NCBI RefSeq assembly: GCF_003121985.1
Contig: NZ_QEWP01000003.1
Location: forward strand, 310,001 to 374,000
Direction: 5' to 3'
Source of the DNA: Marinilabilia rubra
GTDB taxonomy: Bacteria; Bacteroidota; Bacteroidia; Bacteroidales; Marinilabiliaceae
Length of the DNA stretch: 64,000 nt
Position 1 is the first letter of the stretch. Each line of letters begins with the position of its first letter. The notes below the pieces were generated by a model that saw only the letters and a program-made list of their open reading frames with translations, was not told where the DNA came from and did not search any database. Shown piece after piece: positions 25,031-34,269 of this stretch. The translations under genes were made by a program, and so were the position numbers.

Positions 25031-26431
25031 ATGAAGAAAACAATACATATCAACCTTGCAGGACATGCCTTCAGCATTGAGGAAGATGCATTCGACCGAC
25101 TTGATGCATACCTGAAGGCTGTAAAAGCAACTCTCGGAGAAAGCGATGAAGCGAATGAAACGCTTGAAGACATCAATCTTCGCATTGCAGAATTATTCAG
25201 GGGTGTTCACCCTGATGCCGGATCAGCCATCACTCTCTCAGATGTGGAAGAGATCATAAAAACCCTGGGAGACCCCGGTGACTATGAAGCACCGGATGAT
25301 CCGGACGAGCAAAAGGAGAAAAAAGAAACGTTCGAACCTCCCGTTCGCAAGCAACTGTTCAGAGATCCTGACAATCGGTTTCTTGGCGGAGTTTGCGGAG
25401 GACTCGGCAATTACTTTGGCACAGATCCCCTTCTGTTTCGTTTGCTTTTCATCCTGGCAACTTTGTTTTACGGAACATCCCTGCTGGCATACGTTATTCT
25501 GTGGATAGCCATTCCAAAAGCGGTAACAGTTCAACAGCGCATAATGATGATGGGCGGAGCACCCGGAAGCGAAAACTGGAGAAGGCGACAGACCACACGA
25601 AACAATGGAACAGAAGTAATGAATGGCATACTCAGAGTTCTTGCAGTGGTGTTCGGGGTTATCCTTATTATAACATCCTTTGTATCGCTCATGGGGCTTA
25701 TTTTCACATTCTCCCTAACAGACCTGCTGTTTGGGACCATACTGAATCATAGCACCTGGATTCCCGAACTGGGAAGTCTCTTCCTTTTACCTGACCAGCA
25801 ATGGGGAGCCTTCATCGGCCTCGCACTCACTCTGGGTATACCCATGCTTGTTATCTTTTACCTTGGCATGCACCTGGTTTTTCAATTTAAGAAAGGCGGT
25901 CCGGCATTCCTTATTACCTCTCTAATTTTATGGCTTGCCGGAATCGGTCTTATTGCCTATACAGGCGTTAGCGTAGCAAGTGGTTTTGCCAACAAAGTGG
26001 ATGTAGAAGAAAGAAAAACACTGGAAATACCTGCTTCTGACACCATCTACATAGAACCGAACAAAGCGTCTTTGAAGTTAGGCGACGGCCACCATGTATT
26101 CAGCAATGACGGGGTTTCAATAAAGAGAAGGAATAATGAATTAGTTCTGGTAGGTACCCCCGATATTGACGTTATTCGTTCTGAGGGTGATTTCAGGATT
26201 ACCATCCGGAAAGAAGCAAGAGGAAAAGATGGAGAAAGAGCCATGAAAAATGCCAACATGATTGAATATTTCTTCCTGCAAAACGATTCGGTACTGCTTC
26301 TTGACCGCTATTTTAGTGTTCAGAACCTTGCTATGATGAGAAAGCAGGAAGTGGATGTCACTATCCAGGTTCCTGAAGACAAAGAGGTAAAAATAGCGGA
26401 TGAGTTCAAATACCTCATTGATATTGATTAA
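25031..26431 (+). CDS. PspC-domain membrane protein with extracytoplasmic beta domain (second copy)
   Basis: 466 residues, 47 bp after the first PspC gene. The N-terminal domain (HINLAGHAFSIEEDAFDRLD, then LEDINLRIAELFRG) is homologous to that of the upstream gene, so the pair arose by tandem duplication. The PspC domain (about 103-165) reads KQLFRDPDNRFLGGVCGGLG. Several membrane helices follow (about 200-330). The last 130 residues (after VDVEERKTLEIPAS) are beta-rich, with regular strands such as LKLGDGHHVFSNDG and QEVDVTIQVPEDKEVKIAD, and resemble the GIN/DUF2807-like tail seen in related Bacteroidota PspC proteins. Its location outside the membrane is inferred. Confidence 0.88.
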   Translation: MKKTIHINLAGHAFSIEEDAFDRLDAYLKAVKATLGESDEANETLEDINLRIAELFRGVHPDAGSAITLSDVEEIIKTLGDPGDYEAPDDPDEQKEKKETFEPPVRKQLFRDPDNRFLGGVCGGLGNYFGTDPLLFRLLFILATLFYGTSLLAYVILWIAIPKAVTVQQRIMMMGGAPGSENWRRRQTTRNNGTEVMNGILRVLAVVFGVILIITSFVSLMGLIFTFSLTDLLFGTILNHSTWIPELGSLFLLPDQQWGAFIGLALTLGIPMLVIFYLGMHLVFQFKKGGPAFLITSLILWLAGIGLIAYTGVSVASGFANKVDVEERKTLEIPASDTIYIEPNKASLKLGDGHHVFSNDGVSIKRRNNELVLVGTPDIDVIRSEGDFRITIRKEARGKDGERAMKNANMIEYFFLQNDSVLLLDRYFSVQNLAMMRKQEVDVTIQVPEDKEVKIADEFKYLIDID

Positions 26432-26456
26432 TAAATAAACATTAAACCAAAGAAGG

Positions 26457-26924
26457 ATGAGAACAATATTTTTAGTTTCCATCATTGCCTGGTTCTCTGC
26501 AATTGCAGCATCGGGACAGGCCAGTGCTTCAGACAAGCTATACCTTCAACTCGAAGGCGCTGACGGAGTCACCATCATGTCTCTGTCCAAGGACATAATT
26601 GATATGGTTGACATGGTTGTGGATGATAATGAATCCAAACAAGTTACCGGCCCCCTCGAAAAGATAAAAATGATGATCTGCAATGAGGACGAAGGAAAAG
26701 AGGCCATTAATGCCGTGATCAATACTTTTGAAAAAAGACCTTTTGCCGAAGTTGAAGATGAGGATAATGATGAACGTGTTTTTATTATCCGCAAAGGCCG
26801 GAAAATTAAAGAATGCCATATTGTAGGGGATAAAGGAGAAGGGCTGATCCTGCTGTCCTTTTACGGGGATTTCAAAATAGAAGACATTGATGAGCTTGTT
26901 GACAAAGCAGAAGAAATAAATTAA
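26457..26924 (+). CDS. DUF4252-type exported protein
   Basis: 155 residues with a signal peptide (about 1-20, FLVSIIAWFSAIAASGQ). The mature part has the DUF4252 pattern: a DGVTIMSLSKDIIDMV block near residues 34-49, KIKMMICNEDEG, a central acidic loop (EVEDEDNDERVFII) and the end LILLSFYGDFKIEDIDELV. It lies 25 bp after the second PspC gene and is probably the last gene of the PadR-PspC operon. Function is unknown. No lipobox Cys is present. Confidence 0.75.
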   Translation: MRTIFLVSIIAWFSAIAASGQASASDKLYLQLEGADGVTIMSLSKDIIDMVDMVVDDNESKQVTGPLEKIKMMICNEDEGKEAINAVINTFEKRPFAEVEDEDNDERVFIIRKGRKIKECHIVGDKGEGLILLSFYGDFKIEDIDELVDKAEEIN

Positions 26925-27047
26925 TATGCTGTTGCGAAAACAGATCTGGTCAGACAGCAAATGTTTTCTGCCTCACTTAACTCTAAATATCAGATAATTT
27001 ACTAACTTGGTTTTGAACATCGGGTTTTCCCATAATTTTTCAAGACC

Positions 27048-27575
27048 ATGTTTAGTAAATTTTCTTTAATTGGCATATTGCTGTTCTATTTCTCTTTATT
27101 GTCTGTCCCGCAGCACTCTACCAACAATCTGACCGATAAAAACATTTGTCACATTCTGAACACCCTTCCCCGGATGGTGCCGCAACTCAGGGAAGCAGGC
27201 ATTAATGTATCGCAGGCCTATTACAACTGGCCACGGGATGCTGCCTTACATGAAAAAGGTGAAATCATTCTGGATAAATTTGAATACGATGCTCTCAGGT
27301 TAAATGCCCTTGAAGTTTTTTGCAAAACCTGGTTTTGCTTAAACTACGAAAAACTGAATCCTCAGCGTCAAAAAATTCTATCCACTACTGAAGAACAGAT
27401 CACTGAAAATCCATATATCACCGACGAACAGAAACGTATTAACATCCGTATGCTGAATAAAGAACTGGGGCACTCCAGAGAGCAGCTATGTGATTTCGTA
27501 GGGAAGACTAATTTAAGGATGGCTCGTGTTTACTGTATAAAAACCAAGGAGATATGGAAGAATCTCAACCAATAA
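27048..27575 (+). CDS. Exported hypothetical protein
   Basis: 175 residues with a signal peptide-like N-terminus (LIGILLFYFSLLSVP, about 7-21). The mature part is helical and has five Cys (NICHIL, VFCKTWFCLNY, QLCDFV, VYCIKT). No family is recognised. It sits 123 bp after the DUF4252 gene on the same strand and converges on the RsbU-type gene, whose stop is 10 bp away. Confidence 0.55.
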   Translation: MFSKFSLIGILLFYFSLLSVPQHSTNNLTDKNICHILNTLPRMVPQLREAGINVSQAYYNWPRDAALHEKGEIILDKFEYDALRLNALEVFCKTWFCLNYEKLNPQRQKILSTTEEQITENPYITDEQKRINIRMLNKELGHSREQLCDFVGKTNLRMARVYCIKTKEIWKNLNQ

Positions 27576-27584
27576 CCGGTTGAA

Positions 27585-28817
27585 TTATTTAAATTCCATT
27601 CCAATCAACGAAATATCATCAAAAACGGCCCCGGATTCAATATGCCTGGCAACTAAATCCTTAGCCTCTTCCATGTTCTTTTCGATGGAGTGCTTGTTGG
27701 TAATGATTTTCTCAATATTCATCAATCCTGACTCTACTTCATTGCCGCGTTCCAACTCAATCAGCCCATCAGTAAAAGCCATCAGCTTGGCATTTCTGGG
27801 AATGGTCACTTTCCCAACTTCAACAGAAGGGATCACATCCAACATCCCCAAACCAATACACCCCTGATCAAGTGATGAAAGATTTGACTTCTTAGGATCG
27901 AACACCAGGGGTGGCAGGTGCCCGGCATTGACATAAGTAAGCCGCCGTGTACGAAGATTATACTTACCGATAAACATGGTAATAAACTTCTCATTATTGG
28001 CACTGCTGTTTACCCTTACATTCAATTGATGAATAAGGTTCTTGAGATTAATATTGGAAGTAAAAAGCGTACGGATAATAGCCTGAAAATTAGACATCAG
28101 CAGAGCTGCAGCAATCCCTTTTCCGGAAACATCAGCAACACAAAAACCAATGGAAGACCTTGACAACTGTATAATGTCGTAATAATCTCCTCCAACCCCC
28201 CAATGGGGATGATAAAAAGATTGTAAAGAAAGTTTTTTATGGCGCGGCAAATCCTCCGAACTGGGAATTAGCTGATTCTGAATCCGGGATGCTACCTCCA
28301 TCTCTTTCTTCAGGGCCTCCTGCTCAAGTATGGTCTCCTGCATGCGCTTATTCTCAATAAACACAATTATCAGATTGGAGATTATCTGTATCAGTTTTAA
28401 ATGCTTAATGGTGGGACTAATACCCTGCTGCTCCTCCTCCACGTCGCCAATGAGCACATACCCTATGGCCCGGTAACGGTGAAAAAGAGGAATTACAGCA
28501 TCAAATCCCTGAAGAGGAACGGGGGGTGCGAGAGTAATATTTTCAATGGATTTGAATTGAAGAAGGTCGCGTTCGACATCAATTTTCTCAACTTCGGAAG
28601 CTGAAACACCTGATATCAAAAGATTCTTCCAGGTTCCGTCGGAATTTGTAAACACCAATATTTTACCAACTTCCAACTCTTCACGAAGTAAAATTTCAAA
28701 CTCAGCAAGCAAATCATCAACCGTATGGTCCTGGTTAATGGTCTGTGCTATATCCAGCAAAATATTAAGCCGGTCTTTGTACAGACGAAGTCTTTTCTTT
28801 TTTACTTGCGTTATCAT
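27585..28817 (-). CDS. RsbU-type serine phosphatase with N-terminal GAF-like domain
   Basis: 410-residue PP2C/SpoIIE-type phosphatase that would dephosphorylate an anti-sigma-factor antagonist. The N-terminal 165 residues look like a GAF sensor (NILLDIAQTINQDHTVDDLL at the start). A linker helix with EMEVASRIQNQLIPSS leads into the catalytic domain (about 195-410). Metal-binding motifs are VGGDYYDI (about 213-220), CVADVSGKGIAAALL (about 233-247), AFTDGLIELERG and the last Asp pair in FDDISLIGM. No membrane segments are present. No rsbV/rsbW-like gene is next to it, so its partner is elsewhere. Confidence 0.92.
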   Translation of the reverse strand: MITQVKKKRLRLYKDRLNILLDIAQTINQDHTVDDLLAEFEILLREELEVGKILVFTNSDGTWKNLLISGVSASEVEKIDVERDLLQFKSIENITLAPPVPLQGFDAVIPLFHRYRAIGYVLIGDVEEEQQGISPTIKHLKLIQIISNLIIVFIENKRMQETILEQEALKKEMEVASRIQNQLIPSSEDLPRHKKLSLQSFYHPHWGVGGDYYDIIQLSRSSIGFCVADVSGKGIAAALLMSNFQAIIRTLFTSNINLKNLIHQLNVRVNSSANNEKFITMFIGKYNLRTRRLTYVNAGHLPPLVFDPKKSNLSSLDQGCIGLGMLDVIPSVEVGKVTIPRNAKLMAFTDGLIELERGNEVESGLMNIEKIITNKHSIEKNMEEAKDLVARHIESGAVFDDISLIGMEFK

Positions 28818-29143
28818 GGATTACGACAGTCTTACGTTCTCGCTAAATGTACGAAATAAAAATTTTTTTCGCGAATTATTATCTTTTTTATAAACAACCT
28901 AAAAAAACAGAGGATTCAAACCTTTTCGGTTTTTATATTTCACCTTCTTTCATTCTCTGCCATGCCCGGAATATTTCCCTTGCGTCAGCATAGCTGTTGT
29001 TCAAAACAGACACCTCCCTTCCAGGAATATATTTTACTTAAGAATGACACAGTATTAGTTGTTTTATTATCAAAAAAATGAAAAAACCCGCACAAGATTC
29101 TTTTCTAAGACTCCTGTACGGGTAAAATATTTTAACGAAAAAA
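28818..29143. other. Intergenic region with the efp terminator
   Basis: Both flanking genes are on the minus strand. The efp terminator hairpin lies at 29086-29123. The part upstream of the phosphatase gene (28818-29080) is AT-rich, without a clear -7 box or ORF. Confidence 0.5.
29086..29123 (-). terminator. Intrinsic terminator of efp
   Basis: On the minus strand the arms ACCCGTACAGGA and TCTTGTGCGGGT pair with two mismatches/GU pairs, followed by TTTTTT. It begins 20 bp after the efp stop. Confidence 0.8.
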
Positions 29144-29713
29144 TTATTCTTTCACACGCTCTACATACGACTGATCGCGTGTATCCACTTTTATTTTATC
29201 TCCTGTGTTGACAAAAAGAGGAACCATAATGGTTGCGCCGGTATCAACGGTAGCAGGTTTCAATGAGTTGGTTGAAGATGTATCTCCACGCACACCCGGC
29301 TCGGTATATGTCACCTCATAATTAATAAACTGAGGCAGATTAACCATCAAAGGGGTTTCTGTATCGGCATGATATACTACTTCTACTTCCAACCCTTCTT
29401 TGAGAAGATGAGGACTTTCCACCAATTCTTCACCTATATTTACCTGCTCAAAAGTTTCACTATTCATAAAGTGATAGCCCATATCGTCCTTATAAAGATA
29501 CTGGTGCGGTCTTCTCTCAACGCGGGCTTCGGTTACCTTGTGGCCCGAAGAAAATGTATTGTCTATTACCTTTCCGGTAGATACATTCTTCAACTTTGTA
29601 CGTACAAAGGCAGGTCCTTTCCCGGGTTTAACATGCTGAAACTGGATAATGAAAAACAACTGTCCGTTGAATTCAATGCACATCCCGTTTCTGAAATCTG
29701 CAGTTGTTGCCAT
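29144..29713 (-). CDS. efp: Translation elongation factor P
   Basis: Relieves ribosome stalling at polyproline stretches. From the ATG at 29713 the product is 189 residues, the normal length, starting [20 protein letters not shown]; the upstream in-frame reading adds 15 residues not found in the family. The loop that carries the modified residue in other species is [11 protein letters not shown] (about 28-38), with Lys at its tip. The KOW-like domain I, OB domain II (about 65-128) and domain III ending in [19 protein letters not shown] are complete. A -7 box is at 29756-29763 and a terminator follows the gene, so it is monocistronic. Confidence 0.97.
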   Translation of the reverse strand: MATTADFRNGMCIEFNGQLFFIIQFQHVKPGKGPAFVRTKLKNVSTGKVIDNTFSSGHKVTEARVERRPHQYLYKDDMGYHFMNSETFEQVNIGEELVESPHLLKEGLEVEVVYHADTETPLMVNLPQFINYEVTYTEPGVRGDTSSTNSLKPATVDTGATIMVPLFVNTGDKIKVDTRDQSYVERVKE

Positions 29714-29755
29714 TTTATCTGTAATTAATAAAGGTGTATAACTTTTTTTGCGGTG

Positions 29756-29763
29756 CAAAAATA
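29756..29763 (-). promoter_or_regulatory. -7 box of efp
   Basis: Minus-strand TATTTTTG, a TAnnTTTG match, about 42 bp before the efp ATG. No -33 match at 19 bp. Confidence 0.45.
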
Positions 29764-30007
29764 GTGTAAATCAATGAAAACGCCTGAAGATTTCAGACAA
29801 TAGTGGAAAGACAACAGATATTAGTGCCCGGGGAAAAGCCCTCTGCAGTGATACAGAAGGCAGAAATTGATGGTTGAATGATATTTTGTGACTGTTTTGA
29901 TGAAAAAGATGGCGGCACAATAGCAGGTTAACTTCCGTTGCCGGGTCTAAGAAAAAGAAAAAACATTTCATCCCACTATTGAACCGTCAACCAGCGACCA
30001 GAAATAC

Positions 30008-30829
30008 TCAATCCACATGAAAACTGGAAAAGGGATTATGCAACCCGCGAAATTGCTCCAGGTTGCAGGTAAATGCCCCCACTCTGAGTTGAAACCTGAT
30101 TCGAACGGGCACCCGGTTTTTGTCGCGTGAAATCCACACCTGCATATCGTCTTCGTTTTTGAAGGCCCGACCAACTTCAGTTACCGGCACAAACTTGTAG
30201 CATTCCAAATCGCCCAGCGGGGTATCAATAACTTCAACGCCTTTATATCTAATCCTCAGGGGAAAGAGTTCATCAGAAAAATAAGTCATAATTTCAATCA
30301 ATTCCCCTTCCTTCAGATCTTCATTAAACTTATGCTTCCTGGCATAATAAAATGCGGAAAGAATATCCTGAATATTCTCAGGCACCCATTTCTCTCCCGA
30401 TTTCTTACTTTCTATTTTTGCAGAATCCAAATGCTGATGTTCATACGAAACTTCATTGTAATAACGGTAACTGCCTTCCCGTATGCTGCGCACCGATTTA
30501 ACCGGAAGATCTGTTTGTGGATCAATGAAACTCTCGTAGCGGTCACGCACTTTATAGATGGCATCTGCAAGACCCACCGTTTTACCCCGGGCAATTACGT
30601 GATGCAGCTTTTCTCCATGGAGAGTGGTATCTTTCACCATAAGACTAGCTTCTCCACCTTTTATAAAACCATAATTCAGAGAATAACGTAATTCCTCTCC
30701 GGGACCGTATACACGTTGCTGGAAATAAGTCTCACCCGACTTGGTTGTTCCATTATAAGAAGAGGCAAAACTCAAAAACGGTAAACCAGCCATAAGGGCC
30801 AAAATCAATATAAGAGTATAGCGAGTCAT
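30008..30829 (-). CDS. DUF3108 exported protein
   Basis: 273 residues from the ATG at 30829, which opens directly with a signal peptide (MTRYTLILILALMAGLPFLS). The mature protein has the DUF3108 pattern: PGEELRYSLNYGFIKGGEAS near residues 42-61, YKVRDRYESFIDPQTDLPV, a central FYYARKHKF block and DDMQVWISRDKNRVPVRIRF near the end. The family is periplasmic and of unknown function. It is followed leftward by 250 bp of non-coding DNA and lies just downstream of the macAB-tolC operon on the same strand, but the 84-bp gap leaves co-transcription open. Confidence 0.85.
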   Translation of the reverse strand: MTRYTLILILALMAGLPFLSFASSYNGTTKSGETYFQQRVYGPGEELRYSLNYGFIKGGEASLMVKDTTLHGEKLHHVIARGKTVGLADAIYKVRDRYESFIDPQTDLPVKSVRSIREGSYRYYNEVSYEHQHLDSAKIESKKSGEKWVPENIQDILSAFYYARKHKFNEDLKEGELIEIMTYFSDELFPLRIRYKGVEVIDTPLGDLECYKFVPVTEVGRAFKNEDDMQVWISRDKNRVPVRIRFQLRVGAFTCNLEQFRGLHNPFSSFHVD

Positions 30830-30913
30830 AGCAAATAAGGTTTGACGTCCATAAAAAATCAATATTTCCTTTTATGGAGTTGTTTCCTTATTTGTTACAA
30901 TTTTTAGGCCGTT

Positions 30914-32134
30914 TTATTCGTAACGAAGGGCTTCAATTGGATCAAGCCCTGCAGCCTTGCGGGCCGGATACCATCCAAAAAATATTCCGACGACCGCACA
31001 AACCAAAAAGGAAAGCATGATTGATTGATTTGTTACAACTACAGGCCAGACAAGCAAGTTTCCCATTCCATAAGCAAGGATAAGTCCAAGAGAAATACCG
31101 ATCAAACCACCACCCACACTTACAATTACGGCTTCCATCAAAAACTGCGAGAGGATGTCCCGTCCACGACCGCCAACTGCCATTCTTAAGCCTATTTCCC
31201 GGGTTCGCTCTGTTACGGATACAAACATGATGTTCATGATTCCAATCCCCCCCACCAATAATGAGATGCCGGCTATTGCCCCCAACAAAAGGGTCAGCAT
31301 TTCACTGGTGGAACTGAATGTTTTTATGAGTTCCTGCTGCGAACGAACATTAAAATCATCTTCTTCATCATCATCCAAATCATGCGAAGCCCTGAGAGCT
31401 AAAGTAATTTCTTCTTCTGCCTGTTCAGAAACCATCTCATTTTCGGCACTGGCAAAAACAGACTGAATATGAGTGATGGCCATGATTCTTTTTTGAATGG
31501 TCGTATAAGGGGCCAGAATCACATCATCCTGATCCTGTCCAAAAGTGTTCTGGCCTTTAGAGGCTAATACTCCGATTACCTTAAAGGGTATGTTCTTAAA
31601 CCTGACGGTCTGACCAACTGCACTCTCAATGTCAGGAAAAAGGTTTTCAACAACCGTTTGCCCCAAAAGACAAACCTTTCCGGCTCTCTTAACCTCATAA
31701 TCGGTAAACATTACTCCTTCTGAAACCTCCATTTTACGTATTTCAAGAAAATCTTTCCCCACACCCTGAATGGTTGTTGGCCAGTTGTTAGCCCCTGCAA
31801 TCACCTGCCCTCCCGAACTGACCATGGGGGATAAAGCAGAAACATGGGTGGCATATCTCGAAATAGCCTCAATGTCATCCAGTGTTAGCGATTGCATAGA
31901 AGAGCGATCCATTCGAACACCGCCACGCTCATCGCTTCCGGGATGGACCATGAGCATATTGGCTCCCATTGATGATATTTGCTCCTGGATACTCTCTTTG
32001 GAGCCTTCGCCAATGGCGAGCATGGTAATTACCGAGGTTACCCCTATGATAATCCCCAGCATTGTAAGAAAAGTCCGCATCTTATTGCGGCCCATTGCCT
32101 TTACGGCAATTTTTGAAAGATTTAATACAGTCAT
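30914..32134 (-). CDS. ABC transporter permease, MacB/FtsX type
   Basis: 406 residues from the ATG at 32134 (MTVLNLSKIAVKAMGRNKMR); longer readings run into a dispersed palindrome at 32165-32190 and are rejected. The N-terminal helix MRTFLTMLGIIIGVTSVITM is followed by the large periplasmic MacB_PCD domain (about 50-280) and three C-terminal helices in an FtsX domain with GGIGIMNIMFVSVTERTREI and GLRMAVGGRGRDI. As in MacB-type mechanotransmission pumps, it moves substrate via the periplasmic adaptor and TolC. Its ATPase is a separate gene, 143 bp upstream. Substrate unknown. Confidence 0.9.
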   Translation of the reverse strand: MTVLNLSKIAVKAMGRNKMRTFLTMLGIIIGVTSVITMLAIGEGSKESIQEQISSMGANMLMVHPGSDERGGVRMDRSSMQSLTLDDIEAISRYATHVSALSPMVSSGGQVIAGANNWPTTIQGVGKDFLEIRKMEVSEGVMFTDYEVKRAGKVCLLGQTVVENLFPDIESAVGQTVRFKNIPFKVIGVLASKGQNTFGQDQDDVILAPYTTIQKRIMAITHIQSVFASAENEMVSEQAEEEITLALRASHDLDDDEEDDFNVRSQQELIKTFSSTSEMLTLLLGAIAGISLLVGGIGIMNIMFVSVTERTREIGLRMAVGGRGRDILSQFLMEAVIVSVGGGLIGISLGLILAYGMGNLLVWPVVVTNQSIMLSFLVCAVVGIFFGWYPARKAAGLDPIEALRYE

Positions 32135-32164
32135 GTGTCTATGCGTTGTGGGATTTTTCTTTTG

Positions 32165-32190
32165 TAGAGACGCAAGGCCGCGCGTCTTTA
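32165..32190. repeat. Dispersed palindrome family D
   Basis: GAGACGCAAGGCCGCGCGTC with arms AGACGC and GCGTCT. A perfect relative AGACGCACGGCCGTGCGTCT is at 46940-46961 and a degenerate one is at 11617-11639. Confidence 0.7.
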
Positions 32191-32277
32191 CCATTAACCT
32201 TGCGTGTTTCATGTAATAAAGAGGCGCATAATTGGGCGTCAAACCAGAAAATACAAATTTGATTGCATCAGTTTTAA

Positions 32278-32991
32278 TCAGTCCAATACAGCCCGTCGAC
32301 CAAGATTTGCATGGTCTTTAACAATTTCACCGTCCCTGAGGACAATGGTCCGGTTGCTGTATTCGGCGATTTCATGTTCGTGTGTTACAAAAACAATGGT
32401 TTTTCCCTGTCGGTTAAGATCCTGAAAAAGGGCCATAATATCCATAGTTGTTTTACTATCCAGGTTCCCGGTGGCCTCATCGGCCAATACCATCACCGGA
32501 TCGTTGACCAGTGCCCTGGCAATGGCAACGCGCTGTTGTTGTCCCCCCGACAGCTGATTAGGGGCATGATCCATCCGATCGGCCAATCCAACAGTTTCAA
32601 GAGCTTTTTCAGCAAGATTCTTACGCTTGCGGGGTGATACCGAAGAGTTATACATTAAGGGTAGTTCCACATTTTCAAGAGCTGAAGTACGTGCCAGGAG
32701 GTTAAAGGACTGAAAAACAAATCCGATTTTTTGATTTCTGATTCCGGCCAGCTGATCCTTCGACAGTGTACCCACATTTGTGCCATCAAGCACATAATTC
32801 CCTTCCGTAGGTCGATCCAGGGCTCCCAAAATATTGAGCAACGTAGACTTTCCTGAACCACTGGCTCCCATTATGGTGATAAATTCACCCTCCGACACCG
32901 TAAAGGAAACCCCTTTTAAAGCCTGTACTGTCTCAATCCCCACTGAGAAGTTTCTTTTTAGATCAAGTATTTCTATTATCTCGTTTTTCAT
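32278..32991 (-). CDS. ABC transporter ATP-binding protein, MacB/LolD type
   Basis: 237-residue nucleotide-binding subunit for the adjacent FtsX-type permease. Walker A GASGSGKSTLLNILG (about 41-55), Q-loop FVFQSFNLLARTSALENV, signature LSGGQQQRVAIARALV (about 142-157), Walker B VMVLADEATGNLD (about 162-174) and the H-loop FVTHEHEIA are all intact. It sits between the macA-type gene (30 bp) and the permease gene (143 bp) on one strand. Confidence 0.94.
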   Translation of the reverse strand: MKNEIIEILDLKRNFSVGIETVQALKGVSFTVSEGEFITIMGASGSGKSTLLNILGALDRPTEGNYVLDGTNVGTLSKDQLAGIRNQKIGFVFQSFNLLARTSALENVELPLMYNSSVSPRKRKNLAEKALETVGLADRMDHAPNQLSGGQQQRVAIARALVNDPVMVLADEATGNLDSKTTMDIMALFQDLNRQGKTIVFVTHEHEIAEYSNRTIVLRDGEIVKDHANLGRRAVLD

Positions 32992-33021
32992 ATTCTTTGC
33001 CTATCGTTATCCATTCCCGTA

Positions 33022-34245
33022 TTATTTTCTTCCACCCTCGCCTCCACCCGGACGACTTGGCATAAAAGGACTTCTTGCAGACATCGCTGAGGGTTCCTGA
33101 TTTGACTGCAGTCCCGTAACTATAGAATCTCCCACATTAATCCCTCGTGAAATTTCGGCCATCACACCATCTTCCAAACCTGCCTGAACTGGTATCTGAT
33201 GTATTTTACCGTCTTCCATAACCCATATTTTATCGTTGTCACCGTCGGTTCTTTTATTCTCTTCGCCATCAGGTCTCCCGGCAAAACGCCCCGGTTTTCC
33301 AGGGAAAGGAGGCATTTCTCCCAACATGCCCTGATCCGGTTCAAAACGCAATGCTGCAACAGGAACCACAGGAACATTCTTTACCTGACGTGTAACAATG
33401 GTGACACTGGCTGTTAAGCCCGGTTTCAATTTCAACTCTGAATTGGGGGCATCAATAATAACGGTATAGGTAACCACATTGCTCTCTACTGCCGGTTCGA
33501 GCCGAATTTGAATAACTTCACCTTTAAATTCGGTGTCAGGGAAAGCATCAACGGTAAAAGCGACCTCTTGCCCAACTTCTACCTGACCAATATCGGCCTC
33601 ATCCACATCGGCCTCCACCTGCATGCGAGTCAAATCTTTAGCTATCAGGAACAATGTTGGAGTGTTAAAGCTGGCGGCAACTGTTTGTCCAACCTCCACA
33701 CTTTTACTTAACACCACGCCCTCTATGGGAGAATAAATCCGAGCATAAGAAAGGTTCACTTCAGCCTGTTCCACTTCAGACTTTAGAGACTCAACCGAAG
33801 TTTGGGCATTCCTGTATTTGTAAAGCACCTCATCATACACCGTTTCACTTACCATTTGTTTTTCATACAACTTTTGCGTGCGGTTGAAGTTTTTTTGCTG
33901 GTAGTCCAGTTCATTTTCAGCCGAGGCCAGACTTGAACGTGCCTGTAAAAGACGCGTGCTTAAAGTACTTTCATCAATTCTGGCGATAAGCTGTCCCTTT
34001 TCCACCCTTTCATTATAATCTGTAAAAATTTCCTCAATAACACCGGATACCTGTGTGCCCACTTCAACCTGGTCAATAGGTTCCACGGTTCCGGTTGCTG
34101 TTACTGTATTTACAATGTTACCCTCTTCAACCACTTTTATGCGTGGCATGAAAGAATCTTCAGAAGTTCCGGGGCGGAAGATAAAAGCCAGCCCTAATCC
34201 AAGTATAGCAAGACCGGCAATGATTATTAAAGATTTTCGCTTCAT
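33022..34245 (-). CDS. Periplasmic adaptor of a tripartite efflux pump, MacA/HlyD type
   Basis: 407 residues. An N-terminal helix (about 5-24, LIIIAGLAILGLGLAFIF) anchors it in the inner membrane. The lipoyl halves are VEVGTQVSGVIEEIFTDYNE (about 62-81) and RIYSPIEGVVLSKSVEVGQT, flanking a coiled-coil hairpin (about 95-165). Beta-barrel and membrane-proximal domains follow. Odd features are a Pro/Gly-rich insert with EMPPFPGKPGRFAGRP (about 315-330) and a Pro/Gly-rich C-terminus ending GGGEGGRK. It lies 24 bp after the tolC-type gene. Confidence 0.92.
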   Translation of the reverse strand: MKRKSLIIIAGLAILGLGLAFIFRPGTSEDSFMPRIKVVEEGNIVNTVTATGTVEPIDQVEVGTQVSGVIEEIFTDYNERVEKGQLIARIDESTLSTRLLQARSSLASAENELDYQQKNFNRTQKLYEKQMVSETVYDEVLYKYRNAQTSVESLKSEVEQAEVNLSYARIYSPIEGVVLSKSVEVGQTVAASFNTPTLFLIAKDLTRMQVEADVDEADIGQVEVGQEVAFTVDAFPDTEFKGEVIQIRLEPAVESNVVTYTVIIDAPNSELKLKPGLTASVTIVTRQVKNVPVVPVAALRFEPDQGMLGEMPPFPGKPGRFAGRPDGEENKRTDGDNDKIWVMEDGKIHQIPVQAGLEDGVMAEISRGINVGDSIVTGLQSNQEPSAMSARSPFMPSRPGGGEGGRK

Positions 34246-34269
34246 AGCAGTAATGTTTTGACGTATTTC

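Noticed and set aside
29714-29758. N-terminal extension of EF-P
   Set aside because: Adds 15 residues unlike the family; the ATG at 29713 gives the usual start and length.
32135-32242. N-terminal extension of the MacB-type permease
   Set aside because: Runs through a dispersed palindrome; the ATG at 32134 starts at the conserved region.
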